A stretch of DNA of 64,000 nt, taken from contig NZ_KZ559476.1 of NCBI RefSeq assembly GCF_002850745.1, positions 69,688 through 133,687 on the forward strand. The letters are read 5' to 3'. The position numbers were made by a program, and so were the translations under genes. Shown piece after piece: positions 52,467-60,942 of this stretch. The stretch is from Nonomuraea indica. GTDB lineage: Bacteria > Actinomycetota > Actinomycetes > Streptosporangiales > Streptosporangiaceae. A model generated the notes under the pieces. That model saw only the letters and a program-made list of their open reading frames with translations. It did no database searches and was not told where the DNA came from. Every line of letters begins with the position of its first letter. Position 1 is the stretch's first letter.

Positions 52467-52775
52467 ATGACGGTACATATCACCAACGCGCCCCAGGCAC
52501 GCCGCTACGAAGCCCGGTTGGACGAGCAGGAGGAAGTCGCCGGGTTCGCCGAGTACATCCTCACGTCGGAGCTGATCGCCTTCGTGCACACCGAAGTCGA
52601 CCCTGCCCACGAAGGTAAGGGCATCGGCTCGGCGCTGGTCCGCACCTCACTGGACGAGGCACGGAAGTCCGGCCTGCGGGTGCTGGCCACCTGCCCCTTC
52701 TACGCGGGATGGATCGAGCACCACCCCGAGTACGCCGATCTCCTCTACCAGAGCACGAGCCGGGTCACCGACTGA
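52467..52775 (+). CDS. Small GNAT-fold N-acetyltransferase (YidJ/Gcn5-related)
   Basis: 102 residues, strong AAAGGAGG 4 nt before the ATG. The acetyl-CoA loop appears as HEGKGIGSALV (Q/RxxGxG/A type), ending in LATCPFYAGWIEHHPEY, typical of the short GNAT family (COG2388). Lacks the N-terminal strands of full GNATs. Substrate unknown. Stands alone, 238 nt after the exporter. Confidence 0.88.
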   Translation: MTVHITNAPQARRYEARLDEQEEVAGFAEYILTSELIAFVHTEVDPAHEGKGIGSALVRTSLDEARKSGLRVLATCPFYAGWIEHHPEYADLLYQSTSRVTD

Positions 52776-53033
52776 GACATCCAACCGACTGCGCAGGTGC
52801 TGTATGGCCTGGCTTCGGACATCGGCCAGAGGCTGTTGGGCTCAGGGCCCGAAGGCTTACGGGACCGGACTGCACTTCGGCACCGAGTCTTGAAGCCCGT
52901 GGCACAGCAGACAACCCGTGGCGCGGCAGACAAAGCGCGCCTGACCGCCGTACACCAGGCGAGCCGCCGAGGTGTACGGGGCTCAAGGCCGCCCGCGGCC
53001 CGCAAGGCGCCCGCAGCCTGAGGGGGTCCCGGG

Positions 53034-53064
53034 CCTTGAGGCCGCCCGTAGGCGGGCCTCAAGG
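53034..53064. terminator. Hairpin, possible bidirectional terminator
   Basis: CCTTGAGGC-CGCC, loop CGTA, GGCG-G-GCCTCAAGG: a 13-bp stem with one bulged G. No U-tract. Confidence 0.55.
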
Positions 53065-53134
53065 ATGCCGTCGGCAACAAGGCCTCCCCGTAGCCTCAAG
53101 GCAGCCCCCTCCAGGTGGCCCTTCGAGGCGCACG

Positions 53135-53216
53135 GGCCTCAGACCTGCGCAGCCCACCGGCCCGTGCGTGGCCTCAGACCTGCGTAACCCACCGGCCCGT
53201 GCGTGGCCTCAGACCT
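53135..53216. repeat. 35-bp direct repeat, two full and one partial copy
   Basis: Copies start at 53135, 53170 and 53205 (partial, 12 bp), each opening GGCCTCAGACCT; the full copies end ACCGGCCCGTGCGT. Two mismatches between the full copies. Confidence 0.85.
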
Positions 53217-53268
53217 CGACGTTGGACGCCCCGAAGGCCATCGAAAACCCCGAAGGCCTCGGCAAACT

Positions 53269-53298
53269 CCAAGGCCTCAGAGCATTCCGAGGCCTTGG
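53269..53298 (-). terminator. Hairpin terminator candidate after rnjA
   Basis: CCAAGGCCTC (53269-53278), 10-nt loop, GAGGCCTTGG (53289-53298): a perfect 10-bp stem 17 nt beyond the rnjA stop. It lacks a U-tract, as is usual in GC-rich actinomycetes. Confidence 0.65.
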
Positions 53299-53315
53299 AG
53301 AACTCGAGTGCCGTC

Positions 53316-55001
53316 TCAGACTTCGAGCACCACAGGGATGATCATCGGACGACGGCGGTAGGTGTCGCTGACCCAGCGCCCGACCGTGCGGCGGACCACC
53401 CGCCGGATCTCCTGCATGTCGACCACCCCGTCGGCCGCCTTGGCCTCCAGGGCCTTCTCGATCTGCGGGATGAACTCGTCGAACTGCGCCGGGTCGATGC
53501 CGGAGCCACGCGCGTGGATCTCCGGCCCGGCGGTGAGCTTGCCGGTGTTGGAGTCGACCACGATGACGACCGAGATGAAGCCCTCGTCGCCGAGGATCCT
53601 GCGGTCCTTGAGCGACGTGTCGGTGATCTCGCCGACCGAGGAGCCGTCGACGTAGACGTAGCCGGCGTGGACTGCGCCGACGATCCTGGCCCGGCCGTCG
53701 ACCAGGTCGACCACGACCCCGTCCTCGGCGATGACGATGTGGTCCTGCGGCACGCCGGTGAGCGCGGCGAGCTTCGCGTGTGCCCGTAGGTGCCGCCATT
53801 CGCCGTGCACCGGCATGAAGTTGGACGGACGCGTCAGGTTGAGGACGTAGAGCAGTTCGCCCGCCGCCGCGTGACCGGAGACGTGCACCTTGGCGTTGCC
53901 CTTGTGCACGACACGGGCACCCCAGCGGGTCAGACCGTTGATCACCTTGTTGACGGCGGTCTCGTTGCCGGGGACCAGCGACGAGGCCAGCAGCACGGTG
54001 TCGCCCTGCGCGATCCTGATGGGGTGGTCGCGGTTGGCCATGCGCGACAACGCGGCCATCGGCTCGCCCTGGGAGCCGGTGCAGACGAGCACCACGTCCT
54101 GGGGCGGCCACTCCTCGATGTCGCGGGAGTCGACGATCAGCCCCGGCGGCACCTTGAGGTAGCCGAGGTCACGCGCCACGCCCATGTTGCGCACCATCGA
54201 GCGGCCCACCAGGGCCACCTTGCGGCCGTGCCGGGCGGCCGCGTCCATGACCTGCTGGATGCGGTGCACGTGCGAGGCGAAGCTGGCCACGATGACCCGC
54301 TGCTCCGAAGTACGGATGACCTCGTCGATGACCGGCCCGATCTCCCGTTCGCTGGTGACGAACCCCGGCACCTCGGCGTTGGTGGAGTCGGACATGAGCA
54401 GGTCGACGCCCTCGCTGCCGAGCCTGGCGAATCCGCCCAGGTCGGTGAGGCGTCCGTCGCTCGGCAACTGGTCCATCCGGAAGTCGCCGGTGTGCAGCAC
54501 GATGCCGGCCTGCGTCCGGATGGCCACGGCCAGCGCGTCGGGGATCGAGTGGTTGACCGCGAGAAACTCGCACTCGAACGGCCCGAACGTGTGCCGTTCG
54601 CCCTCGACCACCTGGAGCTTCGTGGGCTGGATCCGGTGCTCGGTGAGCTTGGCCTCGATGAGGGCGAGGGTGAGCTTGGAGCCGACGAGCGGTATGTCGC
54701 GCCGCTCTCGCAACAGGTAGGGGACGGCGCCGATGTGGTCCTCGTGCGCGTGGGTCAGCACCAGGGCCTCGACGTCGTCGAGGCGGTCCCTGATGTACTC
54801 GAAGTCGGGCAGGATGAGGTCGACGCCCGGCTGGTCCGGCTCGGGGAACAGAACCCCGCAGTCGACGATCAGCAGCCGGCCGTCGTACTCGAAAACGGCC
54901 ATGTTCCTGCCGATTTCGCCCAGTCCGCCCAGCGCGACGATGCGCAGGCCGCCCTCAGGAAGCGCCGGCGGGGGACCCAGTTCAGGATGTGGATGGCTCA
55001 T
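53316..55001 (-). CDS. rnjA: Ribonuclease J
   Basis: 561 residues. Metallo-beta-lactamase core with the zinc motif HAHEDHIGA, beta-CASP motifs (SDSTNAEVPG, VASFASHVHRIQQ, SGHAAAGEL) and a C-terminal domain. 5'-3' exo- and endonuclease for mRNA and rRNA processing. Lies 54 nt after dapA in the same direction, the usual actinobacterial dapA-rnj pair. ATG 55001. Confidence 0.95.
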   Translation of the reverse strand: MSHPHPELGPPPALPEGGLRIVALGGLGEIGRNMAVFEYDGRLLIVDCGVLFPEPDQPGVDLILPDFEYIRDRLDDVEALVLTHAHEDHIGAVPYLLRERRDIPLVGSKLTLALIEAKLTEHRIQPTKLQVVEGERHTFGPFECEFLAVNHSIPDALAVAIRTQAGIVLHTGDFRMDQLPSDGRLTDLGGFARLGSEGVDLLMSDSTNAEVPGFVTSEREIGPVIDEVIRTSEQRVIVASFASHVHRIQQVMDAAARHGRKVALVGRSMVRNMGVARDLGYLKVPPGLIVDSRDIEEWPPQDVVLVCTGSQGEPMAALSRMANRDHPIRIAQGDTVLLASSLVPGNETAVNKVINGLTRWGARVVHKGNAKVHVSGHAAAGELLYVLNLTRPSNFMPVHGEWRHLRAHAKLAALTGVPQDHIVIAEDGVVVDLVDGRARIVGAVHAGYVYVDGSSVGEITDTSLKDRRILGDEGFISVVIVVDSNTGKLTAGPEIHARGSGIDPAQFDEFIPQIEKALEAKAADGVVDMQEIRRVVRRTVGRWVSDTYRRRPMIIPVVLEV

Positions 55002-55055
55002 GTCCGCCCCCCGTGGTCAAATCGTGTTCTCAAAACTCCCGGTTCCTCCCCGTTC

Positions 55056-55973
55056 CTATACGTCTGACAACTTCACCCCGCCGGCTACCAGGCAGGCACG
55101 CAGCTCGGCGTTTTGCTTCTCTGTCGCGGCCACCAGCGGCAGCCGCACCGGCCCGACGGGCATGCCCACCATGCCCAGCGCGGCCTTCGCCATGATTGCG
55201 CCCCCCGCGCTCATCATGATCCCGTCGACCACGGGCGCGATCTGGCGGTGCACGGCGAGGGCCTCGGCCACGTCGCCGGCCCGGTACAGGTCGATCATGC
55301 GGGCCAGCTCGCTGCCGACCACGTGACCGACGACGCTGACGAAACCCGCCGCCCCGATCGACAGCCAGGGCAGGTTGAGCAGGTCGTCGCCGGAGTAGAA
55401 GGCGAGGCCGGTGGCCGTCATGACCTGACTGCCGGCGAACAGGTCGCCCTTGGCGTCCTTCACGGCCACGACCCGCTCGTGCTGGGCCAGCCGGATCAGG
55501 GTCGTGCTCGAGATGGGCACGCCGCTACGGCCCGGAATGTCGTAGAGCATCACCGGCAGGTCGGTAGCGTCGGCCACCGCGGCGAAATGCTGATAGAGCC
55601 CTTCTTGCGGGGGCTTGTTGTAGTAGGGCGTCACGACGAGCAGGCCGTGCGCCCCGACCCTGGCGGCCGCCTTCGCCAGCCGGACACTGTGGTGGGTGTC
55701 GTTGGAGCCGGCACCGGCCACCACGGTCGCGCGGTCGCCGACCGCTTCCAGCACCGTGCCGAGGATGCGCTCCTTCTCCTCGTCGGAGGTGGTGGGCGAC
55801 TCGCCGGTCGTCCCGCTCACGACAAGGCCGTCGTTGCGCTGCTCGTCCACGAGGTAGGTGGCGAGCCGGCGCACGGCGGGATAGTCGACCGCGCCATCGG
55901 AGGTGAAGGGCGTGACCATCGCGGTCAGCATGCGGCCGAAGGGTGCGTCCGTGGTTCCAGTGGGCGGTGCCAT
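55056..55973 (-). CDS. dapA: 4-hydroxy-tetrahydrodipicolinate synthase
   Basis: 305 residues from ATG 55973 (a longer frame to 56018 is less likely). SGTTGESPTTSDEE motif, Tyr in YYNKPPQ and LYDIPGRSG, Schiff-base Lys in VAVKDAKGD. Condenses pyruvate with aspartate semialdehyde for lysine and diaminopimelate. The classic GTTGE motif separates it from the two KdgD proteins of this window. Confidence 0.95.
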   Translation of the reverse strand: MAPPTGTTDAPFGRMLTAMVTPFTSDGAVDYPAVRRLATYLVDEQRNDGLVVSGTTGESPTTSDEEKERILGTVLEAVGDRATVVAGAGSNDTHHSVRLAKAAARVGAHGLLVVTPYYNKPPQEGLYQHFAAVADATDLPVMLYDIPGRSGVPISSTTLIRLAQHERVVAVKDAKGDLFAGSQVMTATGLAFYSGDDLLNLPWLSIGAAGFVSVVGHVVGSELARMIDLYRAGDVAEALAVHRQIAPVVDGIMMSAGGAIMAKAALGMVGMPVGPVRLPLVAATEKQNAELRACLVAGGVKLSDV

Positions 55974-56330
55974 AGTGCGAACGCTACCTGGATTCCGCAA
56001 ACCGGTGGACGCCGCCACCCCGCTTTGCCAGCTTGAGGCCGCCCTTTATCACACCGTTCCATGCCATCTGGGGGCATGTCCGGCCGTACCGGGAAGGAGG
56101 TTGCCGTACGGGAACCTGTGGGAAGAGGCCGCCGATATGTGCTCGGGGGTACACACATCGACGACCTCTACCGGCTAATCGGTGCACCTTACGTCGGCGT
56201 TACAGGGTTTCTCAGATGATTCTTCCGGTCCGCAAAGTTGGGGCTCCAAGTCTGTTCGATGACGGTCGGTTACCTGTCGAATACGGCAACATGGGGCAAC
56301 GCCTCACCCGAACCCCCCAGGGATGGACTA
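55974..56330. other. 357-bp divergent intergenic region
   Basis: Lies between the divergent dapA and GntR starts. Contains the dapA promoter by position, but I found no box or palindrome clear enough to name, and no coding frame. Confidence 0.4.
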
Positions 56331-57047
56331 GTGGCCACCTCAGATCCGGTCTACCTGCGCGTCGTCGAAGACATCCGGCGGCAGATCATCGACGGCACGC
56401 TTCCCCCCGGCGCCCCCATCCCCTCCCGGGCGCAACTGACCCGCAAGTACCAGGTCGGCGAGACGGCGGCTCGGCACGCCCTGCGCGTCCTGGCGGGCGA
56501 GGGCCTCATCATCGGCCGCGTGGGGTCAGGCCACTACGTCAGGGACCGCCCCGTCCTCGCCCCGCTGCACCGGTGGCGGTTCCTCGACCGTCCCGCCCCG
56601 TTCGCCGCGGACCTGCAGGCCCAGGGCCGGCGCGTGACGTGGGACTGGCACAGCGAGCCCGTCGAGGCGGGCCCCGACCTCGGCAGGCGGCTGAAGGTCG
56701 ACGGCTCGGCGACGCTGACCAGGACCCACTACATCTTCCGCGGCGACGGCAAACCCCTCCAGCTCGCGACCTCGTACGAGCCGCTGGAGCTCGCCGTGCA
56801 CGGGGAGGACGAGCGGCGCGGCCTGGTGGCGCGGATGCACACGCTCGGGATCAAGATCACCGAGGTGGTCGAGAGCGTCCACACCCGGCCGCCGCGCCCG
56901 GCGGAGATCGACGCGCTGCACCTGGCGGCGGGCGTGCACGTCCTGCATGTGGAGCGTACGCACTGGGCGGGCGACCGGCCGGTCGAGACGAGCGACATCG
57001 TCATTCCGGGCGACCGGTTCCGCGTCATGTACAGCATGCCCCTGTGA
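56331..57047 (+). CDS. GntR-family regulator, HutC subfamily (UTRA domain)
   Basis: 238 residues from GTG 56331; the frame is open to 56238 but homology starts at DPVYLRVVEDIRRQI. Winged helix at about 5-70 (PIPSRAQLTRKYQVGETAARHALRVL) and a UTRA effector domain (about 95-235). Convergent with the pyruvate oxidase-like gene. Effector unknown. Confidence 0.88.
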   Translation: MATSDPVYLRVVEDIRRQIIDGTLPPGAPIPSRAQLTRKYQVGETAARHALRVLAGEGLIIGRVGSGHYVRDRPVLAPLHRWRFLDRPAPFAADLQAQGRRVTWDWHSEPVEAGPDLGRRLKVDGSATLTRTHYIFRGDGKPLQLATSYEPLELAVHGEDERRGLVARMHTLGIKITEVVESVHTRPPRPAEIDALHLAAGVHVLHVERTHWAGDRPVETSDIVIPGDRFRVMYSMPL

Positions 57048-57057
57048 GGGGTGACAC

Positions 57058-58791
57058 TCACGGGCGCGGGATGTTGCGCAGGTTGCTGCGGGCCATGAGC
57101 GCCATCTTGCCGACGCCGCCGTCCAGGACCGTCCGTCCCATCGCCCGGGCGAAGCCGCGGACCTGCGCGGCCGTCACCTTGGGCGGCATGGACAGCGCGT
57201 TCGGGTCGGTGACCAGCTCCACCAGAGCAGGCCCGGGACGCGCGAACGTCTCGGCCAGCCCCGCGCGTACCTCCGCCGGCTTCTCCACACGGACCGAGGG
57301 GATGCCGCAGGCCGCCGCGATCGCGCTGTAGTCGACGTGGGAGTTGTCGGTGCCGTGGTCCGGGAATCCGGCGACCAGCATCTCCAGTCTCACCATGCCG
57401 AGCGAGGCGTTGTTGAACACCACCACCTTCACCGGGATCCGCGACACCGCGAGCGTGAGCAGGTCGCCCATGAGCATGGACAGTCCGCCGTCGCCGGAGA
57501 TCGAAACGACCTGACGGCCGGGCGCGGCGAGCTGCGCGCCGATGGCGTGCGGCAGGGCGTTCGCCATGCTGCCGTGGCGGAACGAGCCGATCACCCGGCG
57601 CCGGCCGTTCGGGGTGAGGTAGCGCGCGGCCCAGACGTTGCCCATGCCGGTGTCCACCGTGAACACCGCGTCCTCGGCCGCGACGTCGTCGAGCACCGCG
57701 GCGACGTACTCGGGGTGGATCGGCGTGCGGTTCTCGATGTCGGTGGTGTAGGCGGACACCACCCGCTCCAGCTTGCGCGCGTGCTCGCGCAGCATGCGAT
57801 CCAGATAGGAGCGGTCGGTACGCCTGCGCAACAGCGGCGTGACCGCGCGGATCGTCGCCGCCACGTCGCCGTGGACGGCCACGTCGAGCGGGGTGCGCCG
57901 GCCGAGCCTGGCCGGGTCGACGTCGACCTGGACGGTGCGCGCCTGAGGCAGGAAGTCGTCGTACGGGAAGTCGGTGCCCAGCAGCACGATGCGGTCGGCC
58001 TCGTGCATGGCGTCGTAGCAGGCGCCGTAGCCGAGCAGCCCGCTCATGCCCACGTCGTACGGATTGTCGTACTGGATCCACTCCTTGCCCCCGAGCGAGT
58101 GCCCGACGGGCGCCTGCAGCAGCGAGGCCAGCTCCATGACCTCGGCGTGGGCGTCACGGCAACCCGCGCCGCAGAACAGCATGACCTTCTCGGCGTCGTT
58201 CAGCGCGCCGGCCAGCGCCTCGACCTGCTCGGGCCGGGGCACCACCGGTGACGGCTCGACGAGCTGGACGGGGGCGACGGCAGGGCCGTCCGTCTCCTCC
58301 TCTGCGACGTCCCCGGGAACGACCAGGACCGACACCCCGCCGCGTCCCACCGCCGTCTGCATGGCCATGCGCAGCATGCGGGGCATCTGCCCGGGCTCGG
58401 ACAGCAGCTCGCAGAAGTGGCTGCACTCCAGGAACAGCCGGTCGGGATGCGTCTCCTGGAAGTAGCCGGTGCCGATCTGCTCGGAGGGGATGTGGGAGGC
58501 GATGGCGAGGACCGGGGCGCCGCTGCGGTGCGCGTCGTACAGGCCGTTGATCAGATGCAGGTTGCCGGGGCCACAGCTGCCGGCGCACACGGCGAGCCGA
58601 CCGGTGATCTGAGCCTCGGCCGCAGCGGCGAAGGCCGCCGTCTCCTCGTGCCGTACGTGGACCCACTCGATGCCGTCGATGCGCCGGATCGCGTCGACGA
58701 CGGGATTGAGACTGTCGCCCACCACCCCGTAGACGCGCTGGACCCCGGCCTCGCGCAGGGTGCGCACCAGCTGCTCGGCGACTGTCGTCAT
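57058..58791 (-). CDS. Thiamine-pyrophosphate enzyme, pyruvate oxidase/dehydrogenase (PoxB-like)
   Basis: 577 residues. Cofactor-activating Glu in VRHEETAAFAAAAEAQ, central FAD-type domain, and TPP/Mg motif GDGGLSMLMGDLLTLAVS ending in FNNASLGM. Oxidatively decarboxylates pyruvate to acetate (PoxB), though related acetolactate synthase-like enzymes look similar. ATG 58791. The PoxB C-terminal membrane anchor is not obvious, so the electron acceptor is uncertain. Confidence 0.85.
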   Translation of the reverse strand: MTTVAEQLVRTLREAGVQRVYGVVGDSLNPVVDAIRRIDGIEWVHVRHEETAAFAAAAEAQITGRLAVCAGSCGPGNLHLINGLYDAHRSGAPVLAIASHIPSEQIGTGYFQETHPDRLFLECSHFCELLSEPGQMPRMLRMAMQTAVGRGGVSVLVVPGDVAEEETDGPAVAPVQLVEPSPVVPRPEQVEALAGALNDAEKVMLFCGAGCRDAHAEVMELASLLQAPVGHSLGGKEWIQYDNPYDVGMSGLLGYGACYDAMHEADRIVLLGTDFPYDDFLPQARTVQVDVDPARLGRRTPLDVAVHGDVAATIRAVTPLLRRRTDRSYLDRMLREHARKLERVVSAYTTDIENRTPIHPEYVAAVLDDVAAEDAVFTVDTGMGNVWAARYLTPNGRRRVIGSFRHGSMANALPHAIGAQLAAPGRQVVSISGDGGLSMLMGDLLTLAVSRIPVKVVVFNNASLGMVRLEMLVAGFPDHGTDNSHVDYSAIAAACGIPSVRVEKPAEVRAGLAETFARPGPALVELVTDPNALSMPPKVTAAQVRGFARAMGRTVLDGGVGKMALMARSNLRNIPRP

Positions 58792-58875
58792 GACGCAGAC
58801 CCCCTCGGTCTCGGTCGTGGTACCTGCTCCGTGTGCCCAGCCTCGGCCCGCCCCAACTCGTCCAACCGCACGAAT

Positions 58876-58905
58876 CACACCGTCACGAGCCACACCGTCA
58901 CGAGC
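58876..58905. repeat. Two 15-bp tandem repeats
   Basis: CACACCGTCACGAGC twice in tandem, with a third near-copy at 58944-58958. They lie between the start of the pyruvate oxidase gene and radC. Confidence 0.75.
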
Positions 58906-59080
58906 CACACGTCGCGCCTCACGTCGTCGAGCGTCACCCGGATCACACCGTCACGGGCCTCGTGCGGCGGCCCGCGGGTACGGCGGGCATCTCGGCGGAC
59001 ACACGTTCGCACACATCGCGTACGGTCCCGGCTCCGCTACGTGAGCAAGGTTGTCGGTGCCCGCTGATACAACCGGGGGT

Positions 59081-59776
59081 GTGCGAGTCAAAGACCTGCC
59101 CAGAGGCGAGCGTCCCCGTGAGCGGCTCATGACGATCGGCGCCTCGGCACTGGCCGACCGGGAGCTGCTGGCCGTCCTGCTCGGCTCGGGGTTCCGCGGG
59201 ACGAGCGCGATGGATCTGGCGGCTCAGGTGATCGACCACTGCGGCGATCTCGACGGTCTGGCCCGCTCCGAGCCGCACCGGCTGCTCGCCGTGCCCGGGG
59301 TGGGCCCGGCCAAGGCCGCCCGGGTCGCCGCGGCCTTCCATCTCGTACGGCGCTCGCAGTCCGAGCCCGAACGCCCCCGGGTGACGGGCAGCGCCGACCT
59401 GGCGGCCGTGGCCGCCCCGCTGCTGCGCGGCCACGCGCGTGAGCGGCTGGTGGTGGTCGTGTGCGACGCGCGCGGCGCGGTGCTGAGACGCACGGTCCTC
59501 TCCGAGGGTGGCGCCGACCACACCACGGTGCCGATCCGTGAGATCATCGCCTCGGTCCTCACCTCGGGTGGCACGGCGTTCGGCATCGCCCACAACCATC
59601 CGAGTGGCTCGCTCGACCCGAGCGCCGACGACCTGGCCGCCACGACCCGTGTCGCCGAGGCCGCCCACACGGTCGGGCTGCGCTTTCTGGACCATCTGAT
59701 CATCACCGACACGGCCTGGCGCCGCATCCCCCTCGCGACCGAGACCACCATCACCTCTCGGGAGCAACCACCATGA
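59081..59776 (+). CDS. radC: RadC-family JAB1/MPN protein
   Basis: About 231 residues from GTG 59081 (VRVKDLPRGERPRERL, the usual RadC start); TTG 59051 and GTG 59057 are in-frame alternatives. A helix-hairpin-helix part (VPGVGPAKAARV) precedes the JAMM motif HNHPSGSLDPSADD with all zinc ligands. Named as a DNA repair protein; the biochemical role is unsettled. Confidence 0.9.
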   Translation: MRVKDLPRGERPRERLMTIGASALADRELLAVLLGSGFRGTSAMDLAAQVIDHCGDLDGLARSEPHRLLAVPGVGPAKAARVAAAFHLVRRSQSEPERPRVTGSADLAAVAAPLLRGHARERLVVVVCDARGAVLRRTVLSEGGADHTTVPIREIIASVLTSGGTAFGIAHNHPSGSLDPSADDLAATTRVAEAAHTVGLRFLDHLIITDTAWRRIPLATETTITSREQPP

Positions 59777-60542
59777 TCCCGCCGAAAGCGCTGAACGGCA
59801 GCGTCGCGCCGGGGCACCGTGCCATCCTGTTGCCGCGGGTCGGCCATGGTGGAGGTTCCAGGCCGATGCGCACACCCGGGGCGTGGTCCCGCGCCTCCCG
59901 AAGAGCGCGGGCCCACGTCCCCTTATGCCCGCGCGCCCACGGTAGGTAGCACCCGAGCACGCGCGCAGGGCGCACCCTCCGCCGACCCCCGGGGAGCGAT
60001 CCAGGGGCCGGCGAAGGGCCGCTGCTCCTGCCCCCTCAGCGGCAGACGGGAGGGCAAGAGCGGTCCGCTCCTCGCGAGCGCTGTGAGTGAGAGACACGCT
60101 TGCGAAGAGCCCGGCAAGGCCCGAGGGCCTCGCCGGGAGGCGCCCTCTGGGCATGCCGTCACGCGTCGGCGGAGCGTGACGGCACCCAGGCGCCACGGCC
60201 AGATTTCAGGTCAGGCTCCCGAGAGGCGCCTTCCCCATGGAACAGCGGCAGCCGCCCCACAAGGGAACCCACCTACAGAATGAGCGGGGATACGCGTCCC
60301 GGGGTGCCCCGGCAGGTGGTGAACGTCGCAGGATGACACCTGCCGAGGCAAGGACAAGCCAGGGCAGGGCTTGTCCGGGGGAACGGCCACGCAGGGATGA
60401 GGCGTGTCCGTCGATCGTGACTCAGGAGCGCATGGGCGCTCCGCGGGATGGGTGCGCCTGCCCCCAAGGTGAAGCCATCACTCGAGCATCCGCGAGCATC
60501 ATGAATCGGTGGGCGACAACACGAGCACCTCGATGCCGGCTT
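59777..60542. other. 766-bp gene-free region with four strong hairpins
   Basis: Between the convergent radC and small-protein genes. Stem-loops: 60110-60137 (CCCGGC-A-AGGCC, loop CGAG, GGCCT-C-GCCGGG), 60154-60184 (TGCCGTCACGC, 9-nt loop, GCGTGACGGCA), 60311-60344 (GGCAGGTG ... CACCTGCC) and 60352-60376 (GGACAAGCC, 7-nt loop, GGCTTGTCC). They could be terminators or a structured RNA. The open frames look non-coding. Confidence 0.6.
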
Positions 60543-60836
60543 TCAGCGTGCCCGCCCGGTCAGCAGCAACTCCCAGAGATGGTCAACCACCACGGCGTGT
60601 GCTCGCGGGGATTCCATGGCCTTCATACGTCCACGTCGCACAGTGGTCCTCCTGATGAAGCGCACTCCACCAGCCTGGCACAGTTCATAGAAGACCGGCT
60701 GGCAGGCACAGGTGTGGGCGCGCACGCGCACCCGTTCGGTACGGGGTTGTTCGCGAAACCAGTCGATCGCGAAGGGTGTGCCGCAGGGCTGGGCCACGTG
60801 AGGGCTGAGACAGTCGTCAGATTCCTCGAACAGCAC
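60543..60836 (-). CDS. Small cysteine-containing orphan protein
   Basis: 97 residues from GTG 60836; the frame stays open to 60884. I do not recognise the family. Five cysteines: two near the N-terminus (about 9 and 18) and a C-x-C plus a further Cys in AHTCACQPVFYELC, which could bind a metal. The C-terminus (SPRAHAVVVDHLWELLLTGRAR) looks like an amphipathic helix. The start is 6 nt after a TATAGT box, so the mRNA is probably leaderless. Divergent from the double-winged-helix GntR gene, with an operator midway. Function unknown; likely controlled by its neighbours. Confidence 0.68.
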   Translation of the reverse strand: MLFEESDDCLSPHVAQPCGTPFAIDWFREQPRTERVRVRAHTCACQPVFYELCQAGGVRFIRRTTVRRGRMKAMESPRAHAVVVDHLWELLLTGRAR

Positions 60837-60942
60837 TCCGTCACTATAGCCCACACATATCCCTTGGTCTATCAACGTATTCATACGCTCGTATGAGTGT
60901 CTGCTTTGTGCATCGTTGTACGGTTTCGTCTATACTCCCTAC
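60837..60942. promoter_or_regulatory. Symmetrical divergent promoter with central palindrome
   Basis: Palindrome TCATACG-CT-CGTATGA (60881-60896) is centred within 1 bp of the middle of the gap. On the right, -10 TATACT (60931-60936) is 6 nt before GTG 60943. On the left, -10 TATAGT is 6 nt before GTG 60836, with a TAGACC-like -35 17 bp away. Both transcripts are expected to be leaderless. Confidence 0.7.

Larger units (their letters stand above)
52776..53315. other. 540-bp gene-free, repeat-rich region
   Basis: Between the GNAT gene and the rnjA stop. Rich in GGCCTCA/TGAGGCC heptamers; holds two strong hairpins and a 35-bp direct repeat, listed separately. No coding signal. Confidence 0.7.

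Noticed and set aside
53135..53216. CRISPR-like 35-bp repeats
   Set aside because: Only 2.3 copies, contiguous, with no spacers.
59818..60542. Several frames in the hairpin-rich region after radC
   Set aside because: Arg/Gly/Pro-rich translations without motifs; strong RNA-type hairpins cut through them.
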